This document shows positions 11,148 to 23,343 of a stretch of DNA of 64,000 nucleotides, piece by piece. The position numbers were made by a program, and so were the translations under genes. A model generated the notes under the pieces. It did not search any database. It saw only the letters and a list, made by a program, of their open reading frames with translations, and had not been told where the DNA came from. The stretch covers positions 20,307,804-20,371,803 of the forward strand of contig NC_012872.2 of NCBI RefSeq assembly GCF_000003195.3, read 5' to 3'. The number at the start of each line of letters is the position of its first letter. Positions within the stretch are counted from its first letter, which is position 1. The DNA is from Sorghum bicolor. Its lineage: Eukaryota > Streptophyta > Magnoliopsida > Poales > Poaceae.

Positions 11148-14100
11148 ATGAACTACAAGACCGGTGGATCACATTGGGTAATTGATAGTGGTTGCACTCA
11201 ACATATGACCGGAGATCCCTGGATGTTCACCTCACTGGATGAAGATGTTGACAACCAAGAGAAGATCACATTTGGTGACAATTCAAAAGGCAAGGTCATG
11301 GGTCTAGGAAAGATTACTATATCAAATAACAACTCCATCACCAATGTGATCTATGTGTCATCATTGAGTTTAAATTTGCTTTCATTGGTCAACTATGTGA
11401 TCTTGGCTTCCAATGCCTATTCAACAAGAGAGAAGTAATAGTGACCAAGGAGGATGACAATGAAACAGTATTCAAAGGCTTTCGTCACAACAATTTATAT
11501 CAAGTAGATTTCTCCTCCGATGAAGTGCACATCAAGACTTGCTTATTCACCAAGACCTCACTTGGGTGGTTCTGGCATAGAAGGTTAGCACATGTTGGAA
11601 TGGGCACACTCAAGAAGTTGATGAAGAAAGAATTGATTAGTGGCTTGAAGGATGTGACATTTGAGAAGGACAAATTGTGTAGTGCATGTCAAGCCGGCAA
11701 GCAAGTGGCAAACACCCATCCAACCAAAGCCTATCTCTCCACTTCAAGAATGCTTGAGCTACTTCACATGGATTTGTTTGGACTAACCACGTATGCTAGT
11801 CTTGGTGACAACAAATATTGTTTGGTCATAGTTGATGATTATTCCTAGTACACTTGGACATTCTTCTTGCAAGACAAGGCTGAAGTTGCATCAATATTCA
11901 AGAAGTTTGCAAAGAATGCCCAAAATCAATTTGATGTCAAGATTAAGAAAATAAGAAGTGACAATGGGAAAGAATTTGACAACAACAACATAGAATAGTA
12001 TTGTGGTGAAGTTGGAATCAAACATGAGTTCTCCTCAACATACACACCATAACAAAATGGGGTAGTAGAAAAAAAGAACCAGACATTGATCACCTTGGCA
12101 AGAACCATGCTTGATGAGTACAACACTTCGGAGAAGATGTGGGCCGAGGCAATCAACACAGCATGCTATGCATCAAACCGGCTCTTTCCTCACAAGTTCC
12201 TAGAGAAGACACCATATGAGTTGCGCAATAGGAAGAAGCCAGATGTCTCATTCTTTAGAGTGTTTGGGTGCAAATGCTACATCTACAAGAAGCGCCAACA
12301 CTTGGGCATGTTCCAAAGAAGATGTGGCATTGGCTACTTGGTTGGCTATTCATCAAAATCCAAGGCTTATTGGGTCTTTCACCATGCCACAAACATGGTT
12401 GAAGAAACATTTGATGTTGAATTTGATGAAACTAATGGCTCTCAAGGAGCAAGTGATAATCTTGAGGATGTAGGTGGTGAACCATTGAGGGATGCCATGA
12501 AGAACATGACGGTGGGAGACATCAAGCCAAAAGAGGATGATGATGTGCAAATCATTGATCCACCATCCTCCTCTCATGTGCCACAAGATGAAGATAAAGA
12601 TGTGAGAGATGCTCATGAGGACACCCAAGTCACTCATGAGCAAGCGGTGGCACCAGCTCAAGATGTTGATGCTCCCCAAGCAACCCCTCAAGTGGCGCCA
12701 AGAAGATCATCACATCTCCTCCAAGATCAGTCTCAAGATCTCATCATTGGGAGTCCATCACGTGGTGTTACTACACGCTCTAGACATGCTTTATTTATTG
12801 AACATCATGCTTTTGTGTCTCTTGAAGATGAACCCAAAACCATAGAGGAAGCTCTTTGGGATGCGGATTGGATCATTTCCATGCAAGAGGAGTTGAACAA
12901 CTTCTCCCACAATCAAGTATGGATACTTGAAGAGCGACCCAAAGATGCAAGAGTGATTGGAACGAAGTGGGTCTTCTAGAACAAGAAAGATGATCAAGGC
13001 AAGATGGTGCGCAACAAGACAAGGCTCGTGGCAAAAGGCTTTTCACAAGTGGAAGGTCTTGACTTCGGTGAAACCTTTGCACCGATAGCAAGACTTGAAG
13101 CTATCCGTATCCTACTTGCATATGCTTCTAGCCATGACATTAAGTTGTTTCAAATGGATGTGAAAAGTGCTTTTTAAATGGTTATATTAATGAGCTTGTC
13201 TATGTTGAGCAACCCCCTGGTTTTGAAGACCCTAGGTACCCCAAGCATGTCTATTGGTTGTCCAAGGCGCTCTATGGTCTTAAGCAAGCTCCTAGAGCTT
13301 GGTATGAGAGGCTTAGGGACTTCCTCATTGAGAAGGGCTTCAAGATTGGGAAAGTTGACACAACACTCTTCACCAAGAAAATGAATGGGGAAATCTTCAT
13401 TTGCCAAGTTTATGTTGATGATATTATTTTTGGCTCCACTAATGAAGATTTTTGCAAGGAATTTGGTAATTTGATGTCCAAGGAGTTTGAGATGTCCATG
13501 ATTGGTGAGCTATCCTTCTTCCTCGGGTTTCAAGTCAAGCAAATGAAGGAAGGGGTCTTCATCTCTCAAGAGAAGTACACTCAAGATCTTCTCAAGAGGT
13601 TCAAGATGACGGATTGCAAGCCAATCAAGACTCCCATGGCATCAAATGGGCACCTTAACTTGGCTCAGGGAGGTAACCTGGTTGACAAAACTCTCTATCG
13701 CTCCATGATAGGAAGTTTACTTTACCTCACCGCATCTAGGCCCGATATCATGTTTAGTGTGTGTATGTGTGCTAGATATCAAGCTATGCCTATGGAATCT
13801 CACTTGATTGCCATCAAGAGAATTCTTAGGTATCTAAAATACACACCCTATCTAGGTTAGTGGTATCCCAGAGGTGCAAGATTCCAACTTGTAGGCTATT
13901 CCGATTCGGATTACGCCGGGTGCTGCATTGATAGAAAAAGCACATCCGGAGGATGCCACTTCCTAGGTAGATCACTTGTCTCTTGGATGTCAAAGAAACA
14001 AAATAGTGTTGCTTTGTCAACGGCCAAAGTGGAATACATTGCCGCCGGTGCTTGTTGTGCACAAATACTTTACATGAAACAATCTTTGCTAGACTATGGA

Positions 14101-14361
14101 GTAGTTCTAGATAAAGTACCTTTGTTGTGTGACAATGAAAGTGCCATAAAACTTGCAAACAATCCGGTTTCAACACACCCGCACTAAGCACATTGACATT
14201 CGTCATCACTTCATGTTGCTAAAGGTGACATATCCCTAGAGAATGTGGGGACGGAAAATCAATTAGTAGACATCTTCACAAAACCCTTAGATGAAGCTAG
14301 GTTTTGTATGTTGAGAAGTGAACTAAATGTGCTAGATCTTTCTAACTTCACTAAAAAATGA
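11148..14361 (+). pseudogene. pol of SIRE A (PR-IN-RT-RH), broken
   Basis: Copia domain order is readable through stops. Protease with WVIDSGCTQHMTG near 11170. HHCC zinc finger of integrase (WHRRLAHVG ... CSACQAGK) near 11570-11700. Integrase core with SDNGKEF near 11960 and QNGVVE near 12055. RT with [16 protein letters not shown] near 13265 and YVDD near 13411. RNase H with SKKQNSVALSTAKVEY near 13990 and CDNESAIKLANNP. The ORF tail near 14180-14361 has lost some sequence. Interrupting stops lie near 11848, 11997, 12050, 12979 and 13858. It is inactive. Confidence 0.88.
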
Positions 14362-14878
14362 AGTTGTGTGTTGTTCTTGTAAATAGCTTTTATTTTGCAT
14401 CTCATGCATACCAAAAATGAAAAATCCAAAAAGATTGTGAGTAGGGCTTGTCTAACATGGTTAAGATAACCCCCATGTGTGTGTGAAAAAGCTTAACCTT
14501 GGATCAAACTTGACAAGCATTAGTTTACTTTCAAGTATTGCATTGCATTGCATATCATATGCATGCTCGTTGCTTTGTCGTTTCTTTTTGGTTATGCTTT
14601 GAGCATCCACTCTGTTCGTCCATTAATAGGGGGAGCATTCAAAGCTCATCATGATTTAGACCCCTAGCTTTATGGCCACATGATGCTCCATGGTGCTTTC
14701 ATTTGATTATTTTCATAAAAACTACTAAGCCTATGGCTAAATATTTGTGAAATTTTGAGGGTTCGAGAGAGGTCACTCATACCAGTTCCAATTAGTGCTT
14801 ATTTGAGTCTTCTTGAAGTTAGAACTTGGTTGGGTGAAAGTCGGGCGAGAAGTCCTGTTGAATTTCTAGCTAAAGATG
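14362..14878 (+). other. pol to env-like spacer of SIRE A
   Basis: No coding potential. AT-rich, with a GGGGGAGCATTC purine stretch near 14628-14640. It precedes the decamer array that begins at 14879. Confidence 0.5.
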
Positions 14879-15145
14879 CACCAGACGCTGCACCGGACGG
14901 GTGTGGTATGTCTGCTGTACAGCACACACCAGACCCGCACACAGTGCCCTGAGTGCGTCCAGTGTGGTGCGTCCAGTGATCACCTGAGGTGTGCCTTGCA
15001 GCACCGGACGCTACTCGAGCATCCGGTGGCCTGCGTCCGGTGGTCGCGCGCGTTTGGTAGCTCTCTACGCACGAGTTCGGTGGGCACCGGATGCGTCCGA
15101 TGCCAACTTAAGCGCATCCGGTGCCCCCGCGTATGCGATATAAAC
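14879..15145 (+). promoter_or_regulatory. internal decamer array and TATA box of SIRE A
   Basis: About ten copies of the LTR decamer CACCGGACGC or its complement GCGTCCGGTG, exact or one base off, lie between 14879 and 15123; examples are 14879, 14891, 14969, 15002, 15033, 15085 and 15114. A TATA box, GATATAAACC, follows with TATAAA at 15139-15144. In the SIRE LTR the same decamer array is followed by TATTTATA. The next sequence is pyrimidine-rich, as in plant 5' leaders, and leads to the env-like ORF. Reading it as a promoter is inference from this layout; the repeats and the TATA box are seen directly. Confidence 0.6.
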
Positions 15146-15679
15146 CCCAGCCTCTGTGCATTTTTCTCTCTCCGGTTTCTTTTTGCTGGTCGCATTCACC
15201 GAACATGGCCAAACCCTAACTTGCCAAAAACTGTCAGCGCCGTCGTGATTGCCTCTCCCTCCGGCGATCATTTCCTCCTCCAAGCGCAGGATCTCTTCCC
15301 TGTCCCCTATTCTTCTCCCTTGCGCCCCTTGGAGAGTTTTCCTTGTGCTGATCTAGGGTTTGGGGTGAGTTCTTTATACCCTACACTCCATGTGTTTGTT
15401 TTTATGCGTGAACAGATCTGAACATGGTTTTTGACGACGTTCTCTTTTGTTTCATCCTTGCAGCACCTTGGAGCCTAGATCCATGCTCTCCGGTGGTTTC
15501 CGATCTCTTCAAATCATCTGAAACGTGTCTCGTCGTAGCACGTGAGTCTCGCTTGGCAGTCGGTCAGTGGCAGTTGAACTCGGGGCCAAGCCCGCAAATA
15601 CGGATTGAGGCCAAGCCTCACAAGTGTCAGTTCACCGGCTTTGGGCAGCTTTTTAGGGTTGTGTTTGTGAGTTCTTGAA
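15146..15679 (+). other. leader of the env-like ORF with a candidate intron
   Basis: CT-rich start (TTTTTCTCTCTCCGG), a GATCTAGGGTTTGGG block, then a good 5' splice site GGG/GTGAGT at 15365 and a TTGCAG acceptor ending at 15463, giving a 99-bp candidate intron. No long ORF. This is what a spliced plant 5' UTR looks like, and supports a separate transcript for the downstream ORF. Confidence 0.45.
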
Positions 15680-16854
15680 ATGGCACGTTGCAAGAACGTC
15701 AGTGGTCTGACTGGTGGTAGTGGTGGCACTCTGGAGGCGATGGGGGAGACGATGCACCCCGTCGGTTCACAGCTGTAGTGAAAGGCAAGGGTAAGAAGGT
15801 GCTAGCCAAGAAGAGGAAGGTTGGAGACCGTGAGGCAGAGATTGATATGGCAGTTGTAGCAGTAGCAAAGGCAGCAGAGGCAAGTGGACATTTAGGAGCT
15901 CTTCGGATTGGATCCAATCTCACGCCAGCTCAGAGGCATGCAGTTCTATAGGCAGAGCAGTTGCACGGAACTCCACATGGCACTATCATGCTAGGAGGAC
16001 GTCTAGTCAGGATTGACGTTAGAGAGCCTGGACAGGAGGAGACAGAGACAGAGGGATAGGCAGAGGCAGAGACAGAGGCACAGCCGAAGGAGCAGCCCGT
16101 TCGTAGGTCGACTCGCACTCGTATCCAGGCTACCTCTAGGTCTGGTACGCTGCGTCAGTCATCTACATCTGCTCGCTCTACTCCAGCACGTTCCACTCTA
16201 GCTCCTCGTCCCGCTCCAGCCCGAATCCACAAGGACTACACTCGAGCACCTACTTGTGAGATCCAGGAGCTGAGGTTCGTGTCGTTCCCCTCTTGGTTTC
16301 CACCTACCAGAGATTAGAGGGCACATGCCAGGTTTTACACTATGGTACAGGAGGACATGTACATGGCGTATGTCCACAGTCACGCTCAGTTCAGAGAGCA
16401 GAGGGTTCTGGACCTTGAGGTGCTAGGGAACGTGGTAGGTCGGGACATCAGGCCCTATCTGAGCTACCTTCCAGGACTTGCAACACTACTAGCTCTACCA
16501 GGCATGTATGTGGAGGAGTGGGTCAGAGAGTTCTACGCTTCAGTCTGGATTTCCCCAGACCACATCTACATCCACTACACACTGGTAGGCACAGACTACG
16601 GGGTCACATCTCAGCGTGCACGTGAGACTTGGGGTCTGACAGCTTACAACACCAAGATCCACGAGCTTTGCTGCGGCAGTTACGAGCCTCCACGCCGACC
16701 TCACGGTGGTGAGCTCCCTCCAGTGGACTTCATCTCACCGAGTTTCCGTCAGCCGTTCATAGAGGGTTCTAGCTGCTCAGTTGGGGGTCTCACTCGTCCA
16801 GCTCGGATTTTGGACTTTGTGATGAGGAAGACCCTTCTTTCGAGACCTGGCTAC

Positions 16855-18048
16855 TGTTGGGTATTTTAAACGCAAACAGAAAAATCCGCAAGCTCATGGA
16901 TACCGATGTAGCTTTCACCCGGGAGTATTCCAGAGTACCGATTTTTCACAGGGAACGTGAGTGTACTATTAAGATTCAAGATCGCCCAAGGATAACTATA
17001 TAATTATTTTTTGTGGGAAGAGAGGAAGTTTCCTAAGAGTTCTCTAGTTGATCTAAGAATCAATAATTACTTCAAAGATTATTTATTTCGGGACATCAGA
17101 ACACTAACCACAGAAAGAGATGAGAAGGGGCTAGGAAGCTCTGACTACAGTCCTACAAACACCGATCCGAACGAGGTGGAATACGTCGATCGTTAGGGCT
17201 GTCACTACCCTAGGGCTACCACAACAATCCGTAGGATTGGGTGCAATTCCAGGTAATTGCAAGACTAAACACCACGTCTAATCTATTAATTACTACTCTA
17301 GCGTTTCAAAGACTAGAGCACTTGATGCAAGCAGGAATCCAATAAATAACTTGATTGTAAATAAAAGTAATTAAAGAACTCACGAATTATGAATTGAAGA
17401 ACTTGGAGAACGATGAAGAACGAACCAGTTGCTGCAAAAGTACAATGTTGAGGAAGATCCGACAGATCCGGCTCCTCCTCCACTCTCCTCTTCTCTCTCC
17501 CTATTTTCTAGATTACAACTAGAACTAACTAGAACTAGAACTAGATGAACTAGAGGGATCCTCTCTACTTGGATAAATAATTGAAACCCTAGCTTTGATT
17601 CTGTAGAAGAGGTATGTTCTCCAGGGGCCAGGGGGCCTGCTTATATAGCCCCTCCAAATGAATGTGGGTCGTCGGATCAAACCGACCTTAATCGCACTGT
17701 TTTCCATGATCCTCAAAAGCGGTGGAGCATAATCTGCGAGACTCACCCTGATTGGGTGCTGAACCAAGGCGGGCGCCCTGCCCCCGCGCCCGCTCGGCCT
17801 CCCGTTTGTTCCTGTGGCTTCTAGAGTCTTCAAGATGATAGAAAATTGGCGCACATGTTAATATCTCTATGTAAACCCGACTTGTGGGCCTTTCCTCTAT
17901 ATTTCTTGATAACCCCCTGCAGAAATAGACAAACACCAAAACTCGTGGAATTTTGTCTAATAAAACCCTAAGTCTAGGTGTCGGTTGCATTTGGATCCTT
18001 TTCCATGATTAGTTGACGGTTAAATGTGAGCATTAAGGACCGTCAACA
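16855..18048 (-). repeat. 3' LTR of Athila-like copy 2
   Basis: 1194 bp. Contains a TATATAAGC box on the minus strand near 17640-17650, with GAACTAGA-type short repeats near 17520-17550. It is about 40 bp shorter than its partner LTR because the partner has an extra CTAGAACTAGATGAA-type repeat unit and an additional G-rich stretch. Confidence 0.9.
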
Positions 18049-18060
18049 AGCTCCCCCAAG
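18049..18060 (-). other. polypurine tract of Athila-like copy 2
   Basis: Plus strand AGCTCCCCCAAG follows the LTR directly; on the minus strand this is CTTGGGGGAGCT, matching copy 1 at 4380-4390. Confidence 0.7.
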
Positions 18061-21000
18061 CTTAACCTTTGCTCGTCCCTGAGCAAGAATGGACTCAAGA
18101 GTTTCTGCAGTGGTTTCATGTCTTAAAAGTATACATGCGTTCAAACAAGATCTCATCTCTGGGTTAGGGTAAACTGTTAAGACTTAAACTTACTCATTTT
18201 TCCTTTCACCATGGGTCTTGCAACCATCACTTATGTCTTGAGTAGTTAAAAGATAGAACGGTCTAGTCAAGCGCCATGTCTTTTGTTCTTCGATTAACTA
18301 TAGCTCTGGAGTTTTTGCAGATTTTCAAATAAAACTCAGAGATTCCTTGTATGACTCTCTCTAGTCTCTCTTTTGTGGTATTTCTGGATCCTTACCAAGG
18401 CAGTAATGGTGTATGCCTTCTCTCAAAGTATGTGGTATTTTTGGTATGAGGCATAGTGGCATTGCCTTCTCTCTCACCCTACTCTAATAAGGTTTTGATA
18501 TCTGGAGCTCATAGGTGGGAGACAGCTAATACATACTTATGAGACATTTATTGCATAGTCAAACCATGGATCCAAAAGAACAAGTCAATAAGTCAAATCA
18601 AGATGTGCATGTGTGGAGAATGAATGGTGATAATGGTGAAAATAATGGTGAAAGTCTAATTGTACTTTTGCTCTTTTGAGGGGGTACATACCTTCCTTTC
18701 ACTTGAGGCTTTTGAGGGGAATGAGATGCTCCCTATTTTATTTTTCTTTTATCTCAGGTGGGTATCTTGTACCCCTATTTCTACTGTCAGACACTTGTCC
18801 ATTTTTACCTCTCGTCTCACTTTTTTCTCTTTTTTTCGAGGTTTCGGGCACTTGCCCCTTTTTATTTCCTCGTATTCATTTTGTTCAGAGCACTCACCCT
18901 CCTAGAATAATGTAGCAAGTGGTAGTAACCAAAATATCTTGAGCATTTATTTCACGGGGAATAACAGGGATAGGATAATATTTTTGGCTATTCTCTCCTA
19001 GATAGGAGTAGAATAATTTTAGGTGAATCTAGATATGGAAATGAGTGGATGTATGTGGATGCGTACTTCCGGAGTAGAAGCAGCATGTATGAGTGAACAT
19101 GCAAGTGAATCTTGATTTTAACCGCATGACAAGCTCCTAAGGGTCTACACAGCTTGACCACACTCAATGTTCATAAGCAGTAAGAAGTAAATATATGGTT
19201 CATAGTCTAATAAGCATGTATATATGGCTGTGGTAGGATTTTGAACTCTCATCATACAGGAACTCATCATGCAACATTTTAAAGATTTTCAAAGCTAAAA
19301 TTCTCTAGAATTCTAGCATCTCTAGGAACAGATAAACAGCAGCTCAACCTTCGCATATCGTATCGTTAACGACTTAGACTCTGGATCAAGTACTCTTCCC
19401 ATAAGTTTAGGTTTAGAGCAAATCTTAATTAATAACAGTCATGCCTAAACTTGAGAGATAATTCAATTTTGAGAACTAGTCATGGCAGAGCAACTATTCA
19501 TCATTTCCATGTGAGAGCTTATCATGAGGGTTCATAGCAAACTTTATTTATTTATTTATTTAGCAAACTAAGCAAAGATATATATATATAAGCACAAAAT
19601 CTTTATTTGGGTTTTATGATTATGTATCTTTTTATTATTTGAGTATAAACGTGAGTAGAACACTTAGCTGGATAAATGGTGGTGCTCTCCCCCAAGCTGG
19701 ATTTTGACGTAATTTCTTCTAATATAGCTAGCAGGTGGTGGAGGTGTATTTGAATATCGGCAGCACCATCACAGCGATTAGGATGTCCTCCGTCTGCTTA
19801 GTCTTCTTTGATCCTTGAATTCTGTGGAGCTCAAATAGACAACAAAGCTTTGTGGAACTAGTTAAGTGTTAGCATAAAATCTCTTAGCCATTATTATGTT
19901 GAGGTTCCTCTAATAAATATTACTCTCTTTGGTAGAATCATAAATTTATTTTTATATTTTCATTTTTATAGGAGAGGAATATATTTATTTTATTTTTACG
20001 CCACCACAGTGAATGTACTTATGGGTTTTATGCCATGAGCATACTCACATGGGGCTTTCTATTTTTATAATTTTTATTTTCTTTTCAAGATAGCATTATT
20101 AACTAACAAGCCATTTAATGAAAGTAAATAATTTAAGGGAAAAGGGAATGCTGAAAGGATAAATATGGATAACTACCAATTTTACCTTTCGATGAGGGTT
20201 CAATGTTTTAAGTCTTCTGAACAAGACTTCTCACCGTGTTCATTCTTTAGGTGCATCATTTGATTTAGGTGTGGACCTTGACGTCTGCACCTCTTGATAC
20301 GGTATCACCCATGTTCTTCGTTTACCCAGTAGTTTCAAGTGCGGCGTTGGCAGCATCCTGCTTAGTGTGTTTGTGCTCGTAGATCTAGGTTCTTCACTTG
20401 GTGGAGTCTGGGAGTTGTAAAAGTCCTCCATATTTTGCTCAAAGTGTACCTGCTCATAGAGACAAGGCAGAGATCAAGTGCATGGGTCCTGTTGGTGGAA
20501 AAGACCAACAGAACCAAAAGTGTATTTGTTCTTCTCTAACCTTAAGCATAGTGAGCAAGACAAAGTTGATGGATAATAAGATCATGAGTGTAGTATTTAA
20601 AACATTTGTCAGATCAGAACGCCCAACCTAATGGAAAGATAATATATCTATTCTTATGCCTTTTTATATATATCTTCCAAAGATTGTGTGTGCAACATTT
20701 TAGCTCATATGATTAGGAGTATGGGATCACAAAGGTGGAAGGACTAAACATATTGAATCGATTGGGTTGGTTAATCTAGAGTTATAAATCATACATGTTT
20801 TTCTCTTTTATTCATGTGAACGCCAGAACCAAGGAGAAGTTTATAAAAGTGATAGTCAAGTACCTTAAGATGTTACCTTACTTGAAGAGTGATAGTATAG
20901 TATTACCTTGTGGAAGCTTTCCTTTCTTAGTAGTTGTGCATCGTGTTTGTGGCACCCTCCATGGATCATCTCTTGTGAGCTATGCCTTCCTTGTGTAAAT

Positions 21001-21777
21001 TGATAAACTTCATGTGTCTCTCTCTTTGTCTCCAATATGAGTTTATCTCAGGACTTCCCAGGTCGATATTGAAAGTTTTCCTGCAGGGGTTAGTCCAATA
21101 AAATATCCAATATCTACTATAGCATAGTATCGGCTCAAAAAAATCAACCTAGACACCGTGTCTAATTTGATTTAGGAGGGCATTTTAACCTAAGCACCAT
21201 GCTTAATTTAAAATCCCATGGAAGTAAGATCATGATTCCTAAACTAAGCACCATGCTTAATTAAGAGATAAATGAAACTACTCCAAACCTAGACATATAC
21301 TAAAGCAAATAAAGGTAGCATGAGAGCATTTATAGAGATCTACTCAATTGGAGATGAAGTAGTGTGATTAGTATTTAACAAATTAAGCATGTCTCAAAGG
21401 TAGGGACAACCAGCATAGCAACATGGCAAAGGATGTTTTTATATAAAGTACTCCCCCAAGCTTGAATTTTGCAAAATTCAAGTTTCGATGAATTTAATTT
21501 AATGTTGTGTGATGATTGGTTAGACATACCTTGTGCTTGTCATTCATCCGATCTTTTTGCTCCAATCCTGGAAAGGTTAGTGACAAGAATACCCGAAGGA
21601 ATTTTTTACAATTGTCCTTATATGCTCAATACACAAGGTAATGTTGCAAATAATTAAAAGCTCATGTTACGATCTGATCAGTGCTTATTTTAGGACACTA
21701 AGCTTGTCCTTGGAAAATCATCAATTTATGTCGACGAAGTGGTTTCCCCTCCAACGTTGACCTATATCAAGATCAAC
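18061..21777 (-). other. non-coding interior of Athila-like copy 2
   Basis: Colinear with 683-4379 of copy 1 in inverse orientation. No gag or pol motif on either strand. Recognisable shared landmarks are the TA microsatellite near 19578-19590, the GAGCTTATCATGAGGG block near 19515, and the three palindromes at 21151-21258. Short ORFs in it are not shared between the copies, so I treat it as non-coding. Confidence 0.6.
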
Positions 21778-22074
21778 TCAACGAGATCTGCAATATTTAT
21801 TATAGACATATGCATCGACAACCACCCTTTTAAAGTTTTTATAAATAGAAAGGAAGAGGGGATTGGAGATCTCGAATGTGGTGATGTTGGAGAGACCAAT
21901 AGATTGGGAAGATGTTGCATATGAGCATGGAGCAAACGAAGTGGCTATGAAATAAATTCCATGCTCATTAATGTTTGGAGTGAAATCCATGTGGTCTGGT
22001 GAAAATGGTAAGGTGAGTGTGGTAAAAAAGGAAAAGAAAAAGGATACACGGGCGACTTGGTTCGAAACTAGCAT
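21778..22074 (-). pseudogene. remnant of the Athila-like family ORF
   Basis: 98 codons. The C-terminal part (NINEHGIYFIATSFAPCSYA onward) is the same protein tail as in the ORF at 92-682, with only a few substitutions. The upstream two thirds are missing here and are replaced by about 35 unrelated residues near the primer site, so this is a deletion derivative. No known domain. Confidence 0.5.
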
Positions 22075-22083
22075 AGCTACCGT

Positions 22084-22101
22084 TCCCCGGCAACGGCGCC
22101 A
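22084..22101 (-). other. primer-binding site of Athila-like copy 2 (tRNA-Asp type)
   Basis: On the minus strand TGGCGCCGTTGCCGGGGA, 7 bp inside the 5' LTR. This site complements the 3' end of plant tRNA-Asp and is typical of Athila-lineage gypsy elements. Confidence 0.85.
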
Positions 22102-22108
22102 GAAAGCT

Positions 22109-23343
22109 TGTTGGGTATTTTAAACGCAAACAGAAAAATCCGCAAGCACACGGATACCGATGTAGCTTTCACCCGCGAGTATTCCAGAGTATCGATTTTT
22201 CACAAGGAACGTGAGTATACTAATTAAGATTCAAGATCGCCCAAGGATAACTATATAATTATTTTTGGTGGGAAGAGAGGAAGTTTCCTAAGAGTTCTCT
22301 AGTTGATCTAAGAATCAATAATTACTTCAAAGATTATTTATTTCGGGACATCAGAACACTAACCACAGAAAGAGATGAGAAGGGGCTAGGAAGCTCTGAC
22401 TACAGTCCTACAAACACCGATCCGAACGAGGTGGAATACGTCGACCGTTAGGGCTGTCACTACCCTAGGGCTACCACAACAATCCGTAGGATTGGGTGCA
22501 ATTCCAGGTAATTGCAAGACTAAACACCATGTCTAATCAATTAATTACTACTCTAGCGTTTCAAAGACTAGAGCACTTGATGCAAGCGGGAATCCAATAA
22601 ATATCTTGAATGTAAATAAAAGTAATTAAAGAACTCAGGAATTATGAATTGAAGAACTTGGAGAACGATGAAGAACGAACCAGTTGCTGCAAAAGTACAA
22701 TGTTGAGGAATCCAATAGATCCGGCTCCTCCTCCACTCTCCTCTTCTCTCTCCCTATTTTCTAGATTACAACTAGAACTAACTAGAACTAGAACTAGATG
22801 AACTAGAACTAGAACTAGATGAACTAGAGGGATCCTCTCTACTTGGATGAATAATTGAAACCCTATCTTTGATTCTGTAGAAGAGGTATGTCCTCCAGGG
22901 GCCAGGGGGGCTGCTTATATAGTCCCTCCAAATGAATGTGGGCCGTCGGATCAAATAGACCTTAATCGCACGGTTTTCCTTGATCCTCAAAGGCGGTGGA
23001 GCATAATCCGCGAGACTCAGCCTGATTGGCTACTGAGCCAGGGCGGGTGCCCAAGGGGGGAGGGCGGGCGCCCTGCCCCCGGGCCTGCTCGGCCTCCTGT
23101 TCGTTTCCGTGGCTTCTAGAGTCTTCTAGATGATAGAAAATTGGCGTACACGTTAATATCTCTTTGTAAACCCTACTTGTGGGCCTTTCCTCCATATTTC
23201 CTGATAACCCCCTACAGAAATAGACAAACACCAAAACTCATGGAATTCTGTCAGATAAAACCCTAAGTCTAGGTGTTTGTTGCATTTGGATCCTTTTCCA
23301 TGATTAGTTGACGGTTAAATGTGAGCATTAAGGACTGTCAACA
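22109..23343 (-). repeat. 5' LTR of Athila-like copy 2
   Basis: 1235 bp, clear partner of 16855-18048. Differences visible by eye include an extra roughly 22-bp CTAGAACTAGATGAA-type unit near 22800, a GGGTGCCCAAGGGGGGAGG insertion near 23045, and scattered substitutions. Confidence 0.9.

Larger units (their letters stand above)
16855..23343 (-). mobile_element. Athila-like non-autonomous LTR element, copy 2 (complete)
   Basis: LTRs at 16855-18048 and 22109-23343, both starting TGTTGGGTATTTT and ending GTCAACA on the plus strand. Target duplication GCTAC at 16850-16854 and 23344-23348. Orientation is minus: the primer site (TGGCGCCGTTGCCGGGGA, tRNA-Asp type) adjoins the right LTR and the purine tract adjoins the left one. 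The 4-kb interior encodes no gag or pol domain, only the ORF remnant at 21778-22074, so it is a LARD-like element dependent on a partner. It sits inside the env-like ORF of SIRE A and therefore inserted later. Confidence 0.92.

Noticed and set aside
22084..22101. tRNA gene at the TGGCGCCGTTGCC motif.
   Set aside because: Only the 18-nt primer-binding complement is present; no cloverleaf.
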